NCBI RefSeq assembly: GCF_034057115.1
Contig: NZ_CP139195.1
Location: 2,480,001 to 2,544,000, forward strand
Origin: Pseudomonas sp. AN-1
GTDB lineage: Bacteria > Pseudomonadota > Gammaproteobacteria > Pseudomonadales > Pseudomonadaceae
Direction: 5' to 3'
Length of the DNA stretch: 64,000 nt
The position numbers and the translations under genes are program-made. Every line of letters starts with the position of its first letter. The stretch's first letter is position 1. Below, piece after piece: positions 18,018 to 28,811 of this stretch. A model generated the notes under the pieces. That model was not told the origin of the DNA. It was given only the letters and a program-made list of their open reading frames with translations, and did no database searches.

Positions 18018-19049
18018 TCAGTCCGGCCGCACCAGCGTCGGCTGGCCGAGGCTGGCCAGCCGCAGGGAGTCCTGCAGCTGCAGGGCCTCATCCTGAGTGT
18101 CGATCGGCCCCAGGCGCACCCGGTGCAGGACCTGCTGGTTGCGCACGACCGAGCTGATAAACACCGGCGCAGTCCCCACCACCGAGCTCAGCTTGGCCTT
18201 GAGGAGTTCCGCAGCGTCCGGGTTGGCGAAGGCGCCCACCTGGAGATACAGCCCAGCGGCTGGGGCAGAAGCGTTTTTTTTTACCGCCACCTCGACCGGC
18301 AGGACGGCGGCGGCATGCTGCTCCGGCGGCGGCGTCCAGGTCTCGATGGGCGCGGCCACCGGCTGCGGCACGCTGCGCACCTCGCTGGGCGCCGGCAGGC
18401 TCATCAGCTTGTTGCTGCGCGGGGCGCCGGCATTGCTGGCCAGCACCATCGGCACCGGCCGGCCCTGCTGGGCCCACCACTGCTGCGGGTCGATGCCCTC
18501 GACCTTGACCCGCGCGGTGCCGGTCTCGGCATAGCCGAGCTTCTTCGCCGCGGCGAAGGACAGGTCGATGATGCGGTCGGAGTAGAACGGCCCGCGGTCG
18601 TTGACCCGCAGGATCACGCTCCGGCCGTTGTCCAAGTTGGTGACCCGCACGTAGCTGGGCAGCGGCAGGGTCTTGTGCGCGGCGGTCATGCCGTACAGGT
18701 CGTAGGTCTCGCCGTTGGCGGTGGCCTGGCCGTGGAACTTGGTGCCGTACCAGGAGGCGGTGCCGGTGGCGCGGTAGTTGCGCGCATCCTGGATCGGATA
18801 GTAGGGCTTGCCGAACACCGTGTAGGGACTGGCCTTGACCGGGCCGTTGTGCGGCATCGGCACGGCGTCGGGGATGCGCGACACGTCGACGTCCCACCAG
18901 GGCGCGCCGTCGCGGTGCGGGCGGGCGTAGCTGCCCGGGCCGGAAACGGCCTGGTCGCTGTCGACCGGCGCGCGCGAGGTGGTGCAGCTGCTCAGCAGGG
19001 CCAGGCTGCACAGTACGGCCAGCGGCAGCCGCGGCAGGGATGGGCGCAT
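18018..19049 (-). CDS. rlpA: RlpA septal lytic transglycosylase lipoprotein
   Basis: 343 aa from ATG 19049. Lipobox LLSSC puts the lipidated Cys at 22. The double-psi beta-barrel domain (about 90-185) keeps the Glu of GETYD, His of AAHKTLP and Asp of VNDRGPF, the residues expected for cleavage of naked glycan strands. The SPOR domain (about 268-343), starting LYLQVGAFANPDAAE, targets denuded peptidoglycan at the septum. Ribosome site AGGAG lies eight bases before ATG; the gene starts one base after the mltB stop. A run of nine A in the coding strand (18274-18282) sits just before the SPOR domain. Confidence 0.93.
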   Translation of the reverse strand: MRPSLPRLPLAVLCSLALLSSCTTSRAPVDSDQAVSGPGSYARPHRDGAPWWDVDVSRIPDAVPMPHNGPVKASPYTVFGKPYYPIQDARNYRATGTASWYGTKFHGQATANGETYDLYGMTAAHKTLPLPSYVRVTNLDNGRSVILRVNDRGPFYSDRIIDLSFAAAKKLGYAETGTARVKVEGIDPQQWWAQQGRPVPMVLASNAGAPRSNKLMSLPAPSEVRSVPQPVAAPIETWTPPPEQHAAAVLPVEVAVKKNASAPAAGLYLQVGAFANPDAAELLKAKLSSVVGTAPVFISSVVRNQQVLHRVRLGPIDTQDEALQLQDSLRLASLGQPTLVRPD

Positions 19050-19050
19050 G

Positions 19051-20061
19051 TCAGAACTCCTGGCGCTGCGCATGCAGCGCGCTGGAGAGCTGGTGCACGG
19101 CCATGGCGTACATCACGCTGCGGTTGTAGCGGGTGATCACGTAGAAGTTGGGCAGGCCCATCCAGAACTCGTCGCCCTGTTCGCCCTCGAGGCGGAAGGC
19201 GGTCACCGCGTAGTTGTCCTCCACCGCATCCAGCGGGGTCCAGCCGAGCTGGCGCAGGTCGCCCACCGACTTGACCGGCTCCAGGCCCTGGGTCAGGCCG
19301 TCGGCGAAGCGGGTGCCGGCGACGCGCGCGCGGGTCACCACCGGGTCGCCGGCCACCCAGCCGTGGCGGTGGAAGTAGCTGGCCACGCTGCCGATGGCGT
19401 CCACCGGATTGCCCCAGATGTCGATGTGGCCGTCGTGGTCGAAGTCCACCGCATAGGCGCGGAAGCTGCTCGGCATGAACTGCGGCAGGCCCATGGCGCC
19501 GGCGTAGGAGCCCTTGAGGCTGAGCGGATCGACCTGCTGCTCGCGGGTCAGCAGGAGGAACTCGCGCAGCTCCTTGCGGAAGAAGTCGGCGCGCGGCGGA
19601 TAGTCGAAGCCGAGGGTGGCCAGGGCGTCGAGCACCCGCCAGTTGCCGGTGTTGCGGCCGAAGAAGGTTTCCACGCCGATGATCGCCACGATCACCTGGG
19701 CCGGCACGCCGTACTCGCGCTCGGCGCGCGCCAGCGACTCGGCGTGCTGGTTCCAGAACGCCACGCCCTGGTCGATGCGCGCCTGGGTGATGAAGATCGG
19801 CCGGTACTCCTTCCACGGCTTGACCCGCTCGGCCGGCCGCGAGATGGCGTCGAGGATCGGCTGCTTGCGCTCGGCGGCGCCGAGCAGCGCCTGCAGCTGC
19901 GGTGCGGTGAAACCGTGCTCGCGCACCATCTCGCCGATGAAGGCATCGACCGCGGGTGAACTCTGGTAGTCCCCAGCCATGGCCGGCGCGGCGATGCCGA
20001 GCAGACCGGCCAGGCCGATCCGGCACACGCCCTGCCGAACCCATGCGCGCACTCTGTGCAT
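19051..20061 (-). CDS. mltB: Lytic murein transglycosylase B
   Basis: 336 aa. Signal peptide about 1-29 (...APAMAG) without a lipobox Cys, so the enzyme is predicted soluble in the periplasm, like SltB1 of P. aeruginosa. The catalytic Glu lies in AIIGVETFFGRNTGNW, and GAMGLPQFMPSSFRAYAVD plus DIWGNPVDAIGSVASY are family signatures. It cleaves MurNAc-GlcNAc links to form 1,6-anhydro ends. ATG 20061 is 20 bases after the rodA stop. Confidence 0.94.
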   Translation of the reverse strand: MHRVRAWVRQGVCRIGLAGLLGIAAPAMAGDYQSSPAVDAFIGEMVREHGFTAPQLQALLGAAERKQPILDAISRPAERVKPWKEYRPIFITQARIDQGVAFWNQHAESLARAEREYGVPAQVIVAIIGVETFFGRNTGNWRVLDALATLGFDYPPRADFFRKELREFLLLTREQQVDPLSLKGSYAGAMGLPQFMPSSFRAYAVDFDHDGHIDIWGNPVDAIGSVASYFHRHGWVAGDPVVTRARVAGTRFADGLTQGLEPVKSVGDLRQLGWTPLDAVEDNYAVTAFRLEGEQGDEFWMGLPNFYVITRYNRSVMYAMAVHQLSSALHAQRQEF

Positions 20062-20081
20062 TGTGCTTTTCACTCCGAGTC

Positions 20082-21233
20082 TCAAACCTGGGCGATCCAT
20101 TTGCGGTGCGTATGGATCGCCATCAAAATGCCGAATCCTGACATCAGCGTCACCAGCGAAGTTCCGCCGTAGCTGATGAAAGGCAGCGGCACCCCCACCA
20201 CCGGCAGCAAGCCGCTGACCATGCCGATGTTGACGAAAACGTAGACGAAGAAGGTCAGGGTGATGCTCCCCGCCAGCAGCTTGCCGAACAGGGTCTGCGC
20301 CTGCACCGTGATCACCAGCCCCCGGGCGATCAGCAGCAGGTAGACCACCAGCAGCAGGCACACGCCGACCATGCCGAACTCTTCGCTGAGCACGGCAATG
20401 ATAAAGTCCGTATGGCTTTCCGGCAAAAAATCCAGGTGCGACTGGGTGCCCAGCAGCCAGCCCTTGCCGAACACCCCCCCCGAGCCGATGGCCGCCTTGG
20501 ACTGGATGATGTTCCAGCCGGTGCCCAGCGGGTCGCTCTCCGGATCGAGGAAAGTGTGCACGCGCTGCTTCTGGTAGTCGTGCAGCACGAAGTACCACAT
20601 GGCCACCGCGACCGGCACCGCCGCGGCGATCGCCCCGCCGATCCACCACCAGCGCAGACCGCCGATGTACAGCACGAAGGCGCCGGAGGCGAGGATCAGC
20701 ATGGCGGTGCCGAGGTCGGGCTGCTTGAGGATCAGCACGAAGGGCACGCCGATCAGCGCCAGGGCGATCAGCAGGTGCTTGAAGCTGGGGGGCAGGCTGC
20801 GGCTGGACAGGTACCAGGCGATGGTCGCCGGCATGATCAGCTTCATGAACTCCGAGGGCTGGAAGCGGATCACCCCGGGAATGTTGATCCAGCGCGTGGC
20901 GCCCATCGCCGTGTAGCCGACGAACTCCACCGCCAGCAGCAGCAGCACGCCGCAACCATAGGCCAGCGGCGCCCAGCGCGCCATGAAGCGCGGCTCCAGC
21001 TGGGCGATGGTGCACATCGCCACCAGGCCGATGCCGAACGAGGTGGTCTGCTTGAGCAGCAGCTCCCAGTGCTTGCCGCCGGCCGACCACAGCACGAACA
21101 GGCCGACCACGCCGAGGGTCACCAGCAGCAGCAGCAGCGGGCCGTCGATGTGCAGGCGCTGCAGCAGGCTGGCGCGGCGGCGCAGCACGTCCTCCCCGGA
21201 CAGGGTGCGGTCGAAGCTCGGGCTAGTGTTCAC
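20082..21233 (-). CDS. rodA: RodA peptidoglycan glycosyltransferase (SEDS)
   Basis: 383 aa, about ten membrane helices. SEDS signatures include FQPSEFMKLIMP, the periplasmic loop with DPLGTGWNIIQSK and the C-terminal PFISYGGTSLVTLM. It polymerises glycan strands during side-wall growth with PBP2. The start is GTG at 21233, lying inside the end of mrdA (11-base overlap, GTG...TAG), so the two elongasome partners are translationally coupled. Confidence 0.95.
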   Translation of the reverse strand: MNTSPSFDRTLSGEDVLRRRASLLQRLHIDGPLLLLLVTLGVVGLFVLWSAGGKHWELLLKQTTSFGIGLVAMCTIAQLEPRFMARWAPLAYGCGVLLLLAVEFVGYTAMGATRWINIPGVIRFQPSEFMKLIMPATIAWYLSSRSLPPSFKHLLIALALIGVPFVLILKQPDLGTAMLILASGAFVLYIGGLRWWWIGGAIAAAVPVAVAMWYFVLHDYQKQRVHTFLDPESDPLGTGWNIIQSKAAIGSGGVFGKGWLLGTQSHLDFLPESHTDFIIAVLSEEFGMVGVCLLLVVYLLLIARGLVITVQAQTLFGKLLAGSITLTFFVYVFVNIGMVSGLLPVVGVPLPFISYGGTSLVTLMSGFGILMAIHTHRKWIAQV

Positions 21234-23142
21234 GGGCCACCTCTGCCGCCGGCGGCGGCGCGAATTCGGGCTTGAGCCGACGATGCTCGTCGAGCAGCCA
21301 GGCGTCCAGCACCTGCTTGGCCACCGGGCCGGCCACGCCGGAGCCGGACTCGCCGTTCTCCACCATCACCGCCACGGCGATCTTCGGGTCGTTGGCGGGC
21401 GCGAAGGCGACGAACAGCGCGTGGTCGCGATGGCGCTCGCGCACCTTGTTGCGGTCGTACTTCTCGCCCTGGCGGATCGCCACCACCTGCGCCGTGCCGC
21501 TCTTGCCGGCGATCAGGTAGGGCGAGCCGAGGCCGAGCTTGTGCGCGGTGCCGCGCGCGCCGTGCACCACCTCGACCATGCCGCGGGTGACCTGGTCCCA
21601 GTAGCGCGGGTTGCTGGCGACGATGTTCGGCGGCGTGTCGCGCTCCTCCAGCAGGCCGGAGGCCATCAGCTGCTCGGCGCTCATGCCGTCGGCGTCCCTG
21701 AGCAGGCGCGGGCGCACCCAGCGGCCGCGATTGGCGATCAGCGCGGTGGCCTGGGCCAGCTGCAGCGGGGTGGTCAGCATGTAGCCCTGGCCGATGCCGG
21801 TGATCACCGTCTCGCCGGGGAACCAGCCCTGGCGGCGGTTGGCGCGCTTCCATTCGCGCGAGGGCATCAGCCCGGCGGCTTCCTCGGACAGGTCGAGGGA
21901 CACCCGCTGACCGAGACCGAAGGCGCTCATGTACTGGTGCAGGCGGTCGATGCCGAGCTTGATCGCCAGGTCGTAGAAATAGGTGTCGTTGGAGCGCGCC
22001 AGGGCCAGGTTGAGGTCGACCCAGCCGTCGCCGCTGCGGTTCCAGTTGCGGTACTTGTGGCTGTTGCCCGGCAGCTGGTAGTAGCCCGGGTCGTAGACGC
22101 GGCTCGCCGAATTGACCACCCCGGCGTCCAGGCCGGCCAGCGCCACCTGCGGCTTGACCGTCGAGCCCGGCGGATACAGGCCGCGCAGCACGCGGTTGTA
22201 CAGCGGCCGGTCGATGGAGTCGCGCAGCGCCGCATAGTCCTTGAAACCGATGCCGGTGACGAACAGGTTGGGATTGAAGCTCGGCTGGCTGACCATCGCC
22301 AGCACGCCGCCGGTGGCCGGCTCGATGGCGATCACCGCGCCACGGCGGCCGCCCAGCGCCGCCTCGGCGGCCTCCTGCAGCTTGAGATCGAGGTGCAGGC
22401 GGATGTCCTTGCCGGGGATCGGGTCGGTGTGCTTGAGCACGCGCAGCACGCGACCGCGGGCGTTGGTCTCGACCTCCTCGTAGCCGACCTGGCCGTGCAG
22501 CACGTTCTCGTAGAACTTCTCCGCGCCGGTCTTGCCGATGTGGTGGGTGCCGCTGTAGTCCACCGGGTCGAGCCTCTTCAGCTCCTGTTCGTTGATCCGC
22601 CCGACGTAGCCCACCGAGTGGGCGAAGTGCTCGCCCTGCGGGTAGTGGCGCACCAGCTGGGCGACCACGTCGACGCCGGGCAGGCGGAACTGGTTGACCG
22701 CGATGCGGGCGATCTGCTCCTCGGTCAGCTCGAAGAGGATCGGCACCGGCTCGAACGGCCGCCGCCCCTGGCGCACGCGCTTCTCGAACAGCGCGCGCTC
22801 TTCCTCGCCCAGCTCGAGCACCTCGACGATGGTGTCGAGCACCTGACGCCAGTCGTCGGCGCGCTCGCGGCTCACCGTCAGGCTGAAGCTCGGCCGGTTG
22901 TCGGCGATGATCACCCCGTTGCGGTCGTAGATCAGCCCGCGGGTCGGCGGCAGCGGCTGCACGTGGATGCGGTTGTTCTCCGCCAGCGTCGAGTGGTGCT
23001 CGTACTGGATCACCTGCAGGTAGTACATGCGCGCCACCAGCACGCCGGTGAGCAGCAGGACGAAGATCGCGCCGACGATCGCCCGGCTGCGCACCAGGCG
23101 GGCATCGCGTTCGTGGTCCTTGAGCTGGATCGGCTGCGGCAT
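21223..23142 (-). CDS. mrdA: Penicillin-binding protein 2 (transpeptidase)
   Basis: 639 aa. One N-terminal membrane anchor (about 20-40), a pedestal domain with RGLIYDRNG, then the transpeptidase with STVK (SxxK), SND (SxN) and KSGT (KTG). It cross-links peptidoglycan with RodA in the elongasome and is the mecillinam target. ATG 23142 is ten bases after rlmH. The 3' end overlaps rodA by 11 bases. Confidence 0.96.
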   Translation of the reverse strand: MPQPIQLKDHERDARLVRSRAIVGAIFVLLLTGVLVARMYYLQVIQYEHHSTLAENNRIHVQPLPPTRGLIYDRNGVIIADNRPSFSLTVSRERADDWRQVLDTIVEVLELGEEERALFEKRVRQGRRPFEPVPILFELTEEQIARIAVNQFRLPGVDVVAQLVRHYPQGEHFAHSVGYVGRINEQELKRLDPVDYSGTHHIGKTGAEKFYENVLHGQVGYEEVETNARGRVLRVLKHTDPIPGKDIRLHLDLKLQEAAEAALGGRRGAVIAIEPATGGVLAMVSQPSFNPNLFVTGIGFKDYAALRDSIDRPLYNRVLRGLYPPGSTVKPQVALAGLDAGVVNSASRVYDPGYYQLPGNSHKYRNWNRSGDGWVDLNLALARSNDTYFYDLAIKLGIDRLHQYMSAFGLGQRVSLDLSEEAAGLMPSREWKRANRRQGWFPGETVITGIGQGYMLTTPLQLAQATALIANRGRWVRPRLLRDADGMSAEQLMASGLLEERDTPPNIVASNPRYWDQVTRGMVEVVHGARGTAHKLGLGSPYLIAGKSGTAQVVAIRQGEKYDRNKVRERHRDHALFVAFAPANDPKIAVAVMVENGESGSGVAGPVAKQVLDAWLLDEHRRLKPEFAPPPAAEVAREH

Positions 23143-23152
23143 GGAGGCGCGG

Positions 23153-23620
23153 TTACTTGTGGTACGGATGGCCGGACAGCACGGTCCAGGCGCGGTAGAT
23201 CTGCTCGCCGAGCAGCACCCGCACCAGCGGGTGCGGCAGGGTCAGCGGCGACAGCGACCAGCGCTGCTCGCTGCGCGCGCACACCTCCGGCGCCAGCCCT
23301 TCCGGGCCGCCGACCATCAGGTTGACGGTGCGCGCGTCGAGGCGCCAGCGGTCCAGCTCGGCGGCCAGCTGCTCGGTGCTCCACGGCTTGCCATGGACCT
23401 CGAGAGTGACCACGCGCTCCCCGGGCTGCACCCGCGCCAGCATCGCCTCGCCCTCCTGGCGGATCAGGCGGGCAACGTCGGCATTCTTGCCGCGGGTGCT
23501 CAGCGGGATCTCCACCAGCTCGAGGGCCAGCTCGGGCGGCAGGCGCTTGACGTACTCCTGCCAGCCCTCCTCGACCCAGCGCGGCATCCGCGAGCCGACG
23601 GCGATCAGTCGGATGCGCAT
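23153..23620 (-). CDS. rlmH: 23S rRNA (pseudouridine1915-N3)-methyltransferase
   Basis: 155 aa, the exact E. coli RlmH length class. SPOUT knot motifs: [13 protein letters not shown] (SAM site) and the C-terminal [18 protein letters not shown]...HPYHK, whose end contacts the nucleotide. It methylates pseudouridine 1915 in helix 69 on intact 70S ribosomes. ATG 23620 is eight bases after rsfS. Confidence 0.95.
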   Translation of the reverse strand: MRIRLIAVGSRMPRWVEEGWQEYVKRLPPELALELVEIPLSTRGKNADVARLIRQEGEAMLARVQPGERVVTLEVHGKPWSTEQLAAELDRWRLDARTVNLMVGGPEGLAPEVCARSEQRWSLSPLTLPHPLVRVLLGEQIYRAWTVLSGHPYHK

Positions 23621-23628
23621 GCCGGGCG

Positions 23629-23982
23629 TTACTCCTGCGACTGCTGGGCGCGGCTCTGCTCGGCGCCCTGCCACAGGCGCTCGAGGTCGTAGAACTGGCG
23701 GGTGGCAGCCTGCATCACGTGCACCACCACGTTGCCGAGGTCGATCAGGCCCCACTCGCCGGAGTCCAGGCCTTCGCTGCCGATCGGTCGCACGCCCTGC
23801 TCCTTGGTCTTTTCCAGCACGGTTTCGGCCAGCGACTTGACGTGGCGGCTGGAGCTGCCGGTGGCGATCACCATGAAGTCGGTGATGCTGGTCTTCTCGC
23901 GCACGTCGATGGTGAGGATGTCCTGACCTTTCAGTTCTTCCAGGGCGGCGATCACCACCTGGACCAGTTGTTCGGCTTGCAT
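23629..23982 (-). CDS. rsfS: Ribosome silencing factor RsfS
   Basis: 117 aa from ATG 23982. Iojap/RsfS family shown by [20 protein letters not shown] near residue 25-45 and the [15 protein letters not shown] segment. It binds uL14 and blocks subunit joining in nutrient limitation. An in-frame ATG 12 codons upstream exists but would lie inside nadD. Gap of ten bases to nadD. Confidence 0.95.
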   Translation of the reverse strand: MQAEQLVQVVIAALEELKGQDILTIDVREKTSITDFMVIATGSSSRHVKSLAETVLEKTKEQGVRPIGSEGLDSGEWGLIDLGNVVVHVMQAATRQFYDLERLWQGAEQSRAQQSQE

Positions 23983-23992
23983 TGTCGGATGT

Positions 23993-24648
23993 TCACTCTT
24001 GGGTAGATGGGGTGGCACGGTACAGACCGTGCGTGTGGATGTAGGCCAGCACCGCGTCGGGTACCAGGAAGCGGATCGAGCGGCCGGCGGCCAGGCGCTC
24101 GCGGATGCCGGTGGCGGAGATCGCCAGCGGCATCTGCCAGACGAAGGCGATCTGCCCCGCCGGCCCCCTGAGCGCCTGCGGATCGCTGGCGCTGCGCGCG
24201 GCCAGCAAGTCGCGCAGGGCTTCCGGCGCCTCGCTGTCGGCGTCCGGGCGCTGCAGCACGACGATGTGGCAGTGGTCGAGCAACTCCTGCCAGCGGTGCC
24301 AGGTCGGCAGGCCGCAGAAGGCGTCCCAGCCGACCAGCAGCAGCAGCTGGACCTCGCCGCCCAGCTCGGCGCGCAGCGACTCCAGGGTGTCGATGGTCCA
24401 CGACGGCTTGTCGCGCCACAGCTCGCGGTCGTCGACCGCCAGCGGCGGCACGTCGGCCACCGCCAGGCGCACCATGTCCAGGCGCTGCTGCGCGCTCACC
24501 TGCGGCGTGCCGCGGTGCGGCGGGCGGGCGCTGGGGATCAGGCGCAACTCGTCGACGGCGAACTGCTCGGCCACCTCGAGCGCGGCACGCAGGTGGCCGA
24601 TGTGGATGGGGTCGAAGGTGCCGCCGAGCAGACCGATGCGCCGGATCA

Positions 24649-24649
<1 letters not shown>
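23993..24649 (-). CDS. nadD: Nicotinate-nucleotide adenylyltransferase
   Basis: 218 aa. Nucleotidyltransferase motifs [12 protein letters not shown] (about 9-20) and SATGIRERL (about 178-186) are intact. It forms nicotinate adenine dinucleotide from NaMN and ATP. ATG 24649 shares its A with the proA stop (TGATG), so NAD synthesis and proline synthesis are co-translated. Confidence 0.95.
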
Positions 24650-25914
<1,265 letters not shown>

Positions 25915-26060
25915 GGTCTCGGCGATCCGACGGCTGGAAAAAGTCGTCGATTATAGCCCTGCCAGCCGGGCCGCGCCCAGCAGCAACGGGCGGACGGCAG
26001 GAGCCGCTCGTTGCCGGGTGTTGCTATCATGGCCGCCCTTCCGTCACCCGCCCGCGCCAG

Positions 26061-26780
26061 ATGACCGCCTCGCCTGCCCCCGCCACCCTGCCCTGGCCCG
26101 GCGCCCGCCCGCTGGCCGACGCCTTCTTCGACCGCGACGCCTGCCTGGTGGCGCGCGAACTGCTCGGCAAGGTGATCCGCCACCGGGTCGACGGCCTGTG
26201 GCTGAGCGCGCGGATCATCGAGACCGAGGCCTACTACCTGACCGACCGGGGCAGCCACGCCTCGCTCGGCTACACCCACAAGCGCCGCGCACTGTTCATG
26301 GACGGCGGGCACATCTACATGTACTACGCGCGCGGCGGCGACTCGCTGAACTTCAGCGCCCACGGCGCCGGCAACGCGGTGCTGATCAAGTCCGGCGCCC
26401 CCTGGCAGGATGCACTGAGCGGCGCGGATTCGCTGGCACGGATGCAGGCCAACAACCCCGACCGCCAAGGCCGGCCGCGCCCGCCGGAAAAGCTGTGCGC
26501 CGGGCAGACCCTGCTGTGCCGCGCCCTCGGCCTCAAGGTGCCGGACTGGGACGGTGCGCGCTTCGACTGGCAGCGCCTGTTCGTCGAGGACGTCGGCGAG
26601 CGGCCGGCGCGGATCGTGCAGACCACCCGTCTGGGCATCCCCCGCGGGCGCGACGAGCACCTCGAATACCGCTTCGTCGATGCCGCCTGGGCCCGCCACT
26701 GCACGCGCAACCCGCTGCGCCGCGGCCAGCGCGAAGGCAGCGACTTCCATCTGATCGACGTCAAGGAGCAAGACGCATGA
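26061..26780 (+). CDS. mpg: 3-methyladenine DNA glycosylase (AAG/MPG family)
   Basis: 239 aa. AAG-family motifs: VARELLGKVIRH, the catalytic ARIIETEAYY (Glu of ETEAY), SHASLGYTHKRRALFMDGG and the C-terminal NPLRRGQREGSDFHL. It removes alkylated purines by base flipping. No Shine-Dalgarno is clear before ATG 26061. The last codons overlap the next gene as ATGA. A TATCAT box about 35 bases upstream could be its -10. Confidence 0.9.
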   Translation: MTASPAPATLPWPGARPLADAFFDRDACLVARELLGKVIRHRVDGLWLSARIIETEAYYLTDRGSHASLGYTHKRRALFMDGGHIYMYYARGGDSLNFSAHGAGNAVLIKSGAPWQDALSGADSLARMQANNPDRQGRPRPPEKLCAGQTLLCRALGLKVPDWDGARFDWQRLFVEDVGERPARIVQTTRLGIPRGRDEHLEYRFVDAAWARHCTRNPLRRGQREGSDFHLIDVKEQDA

Positions 26781-28093
26781 GCCAGTGGCTCGACACCCTC
26801 ACCGCCTGGCTGGGCGCCCATCCCGAGTGGCTGGGCCTGGCCATCTTCCTGATCGCCTGCATCGAATGCCTGACCATCGCCGGCATCGTGGTGCCGGGCA
26901 CCGTGCTGCTGTTCGCCGTCGCCGCCCTCGCCGGCGGCGGCGCGCTGACGCTGTGGCAGACCCTGCTGCTCGGCTATGCCGGCGGCCTGCTCGGCGACGC
27001 GCTGTCCTATGCCCTCGGCCGGCGCTTCCACGAGGACATCCGCCGCCTGCCGCTGCTGCGCCGCCATCCGGAATGGCTGGCCCAGGCCGAGTTCTACTTC
27101 CAGCGCTACGGGGTGATCAGCCTGCTGCTCGGCCGCTTCATCGGCCCGCTGCGGCCGATGCTGCCGACCGTCGCCGGCATGCTCGACATGCCGCTGCCGC
27201 GCTTCGCCGCGGTCAGCCTGGTGGCCGCCGCCGGCTGGGCGACGGCCTACCTGCTGCCCGGCTGGATGACCGGCGCGGCCCTGCGCCTGCCGCTGCCGGA
27301 AGGCTTCTGGTGGCAGGCCGGCGTGCTGGCCGGCGGTCTGGCCGCGCTGCTGGTGCTGGCCGCCCAGGCCAGCCTGCGCGAACGGCGCGCGGCGGCGCCG
27401 CTGGCCGCGGCGCTGGGCGCCGCGCTGCTGCTGGCCCTGTTCGCCGGCTGGCGGCTGTTCGCCGCCTTCGACCAGGCGCTGCTGGAGCTGGCGCAGCGCC
27501 TGCGCACCCCGGAGCTGGACCAATGGATGGTGGAGCTGACCCGGCTGGGCGACTCCGCCGTGCAGCTGGCCGCCGGCGCGGCGCTGCTCCTGCTGCTGGC
27601 GCTACAGCGCCAGTGGCGCGCCCTGCTGTTCGCCACGCTGGCCCTGGCCGGCACTGCGCTGGCCAACCAGGGGCTCAAGCTGCTGTTCGCCCGCGCCCGC
27701 CCGGAGATCCTGCTGCAGCCGCTGGACAGCTTCAGCCTGCCCAGCGGGCACAGCTCGGCGGCCTTCGCCCTCTGCCTGGCGCTCGGCGTGCTGGCCGGGC
27801 GCGGCGCGCCGGCACGCATCCGCCTGGCCTGGCTGCTGCTCGCCAGCCTGCCGGCCACGGCGATCGCCGTCTCGCGGGTCTATCTCGGCGTGCACTGGCC
27901 GACCGACGTGCTGGCCGGCGCACTGCTCGCCGGCAGCCTCTGCGCCCTCGCCCTGTTGCTGGTGCAGTGGCGCCAGCCGCTGCCGGCCAGCGGTCACCTG
28001 CGCGGCTGGCTGCTGCTGCCCCCGGCCCTGCTGGTGCTGACCAGCCTGCTCGGCTGGCTGCCCGGCGCGGAAATGGCGCTGTACCACCGCTGA
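26777..28093 (+). CDS. Fusion of DedA/VTT membrane protein and PAP2 phosphatase
   Basis: 438 aa. Residues about 1-205 are a DedA/SNARE-associated (VTT) domain: ECLTIAGIVVPGTVLLF and GRFIGPLRPMLPTVAGML are its signature. Residues about 215-400 are a PAP2 lipid phosphatase with all three motifs: KLLFARARPE, PSGHSS and SRVYLGVHWPTD. The combination suggests transport or scrambling plus dephosphorylation of a lipid such as undecaprenyl pyrophosphate or phosphatidate in the inner membrane. It overlaps mpg by four bases (ATGA) and meets lrgB stop-to-stop one base away. Confidence 0.88.
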   Translation: MSQWLDTLTAWLGAHPEWLGLAIFLIACIECLTIAGIVVPGTVLLFAVAALAGGGALTLWQTLLLGYAGGLLGDALSYALGRRFHEDIRRLPLLRRHPEWLAQAEFYFQRYGVISLLLGRFIGPLRPMLPTVAGMLDMPLPRFAAVSLVAAAGWATAYLLPGWMTGAALRLPLPEGFWWQAGVLAGGLAALLVLAAQASLRERRAAAPLAAALGAALLLALFAGWRLFAAFDQALLELAQRLRTPELDQWMVELTRLGDSAVQLAAGAALLLLLALQRQWRALLFATLALAGTALANQGLKLLFARARPEILLQPLDSFSLPSGHSSAAFALCLALGVLAGRGAPARIRLAWLLLASLPATAIAVSRVYLGVHWPTDVLAGALLAGSLCALALLLVQWRQPLPASGHLRGWLLLPPALLVLTSLLGWLPGAEMALYHR

Positions 28094-28094
28094 A

Positions 28095-28811
28095 TCAGGC
28101 GACCGTGGCCACCACCAGCGGCAGCAGGATGGCGGTGGCACCGCCCATCAGGCTCATCGCCAGCGCCGAGAAGGCGCCGGTTTCCTCGCCCTCCTGCAGC
28201 GCCTGGGCGGTCCCCACCGCATGGGCGGTGAGGCCGAGGGCCATGCCGCGCGCCGCCGGATTGCGCACGCCGATACGGGTCAGCAGGGCCGGGCCGCAGA
28301 TCGCCCCGATCACCCCGGTGATCAGCACGAACACCGCCGCCAGCGCGGCGATGCCGCCGAGCTGCTCGGCGACCAGCATGGCGATCGGCGAGGTCACCGA
28401 CTTGGGCAGCAGGGTCATCTGCATCACGTGGTCGGCACCGAACAGCCAGGCGAAGCCGATGCCCAGCGCGGTGGCCAGGCTGCCGGCCAGCGCCAGGGTG
28501 ATCAGGATCGGCCAGAGCAGCTGGCGGATGCGCTTGAGATTGAGGAACAACGGGATGGCCAGGGCCACGGTGGCCGGGCCGAGGAACACGCTGAGCATGC
28601 TGACGCTGGCGCGGTACTCGGCGTAGTCGATGCCGCACAGCAGCAGCACGCCGATCACCAGGGTCATCGACAGCAGCACCGGCTGCAGGAACACCCAGCG
28701 GGTGCGCTCGAACAGCGCCAGGGCCAGCTGGTAGGCGCCGAGGGTGATGCCGAAGCCGAACAGCGGATGCTGGAGAATCGCCTGCGCGGCGGCGCTCAGG
28801 GAGCCACTCAT
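28095..28811 (-). CDS. lrgB: LrgB/CidB family membrane protein
   Basis: 238 aa, about seven hydrophobic segments. LrgB signatures include FLGPATVALAIPLF, LLPKSVTSPIAM and GLTAHAVGTAQA. LrgB works with LrgA in holin-like control of murein hydrolase activity or small-acid export. ATG 28811 overlaps lrgA (ATGA). No LytS/LytR regulator is next door. Confidence 0.9.
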   Translation of the reverse strand: MSGSLSAAAQAILQHPLFGFGITLGAYQLALALFERTRWVFLQPVLLSMTLVIGVLLLCGIDYAEYRASVSMLSVFLGPATVALAIPLFLNLKRIRQLLWPILITLALAGSLATALGIGFAWLFGADHVMQMTLLPKSVTSPIAMLVAEQLGGIAALAAVFVLITGVIGAICGPALLTRIGVRNPAARGMALGLTAHAVGTAQALQEGEETGAFSALAMSLMGGATAILLPLVVATVA

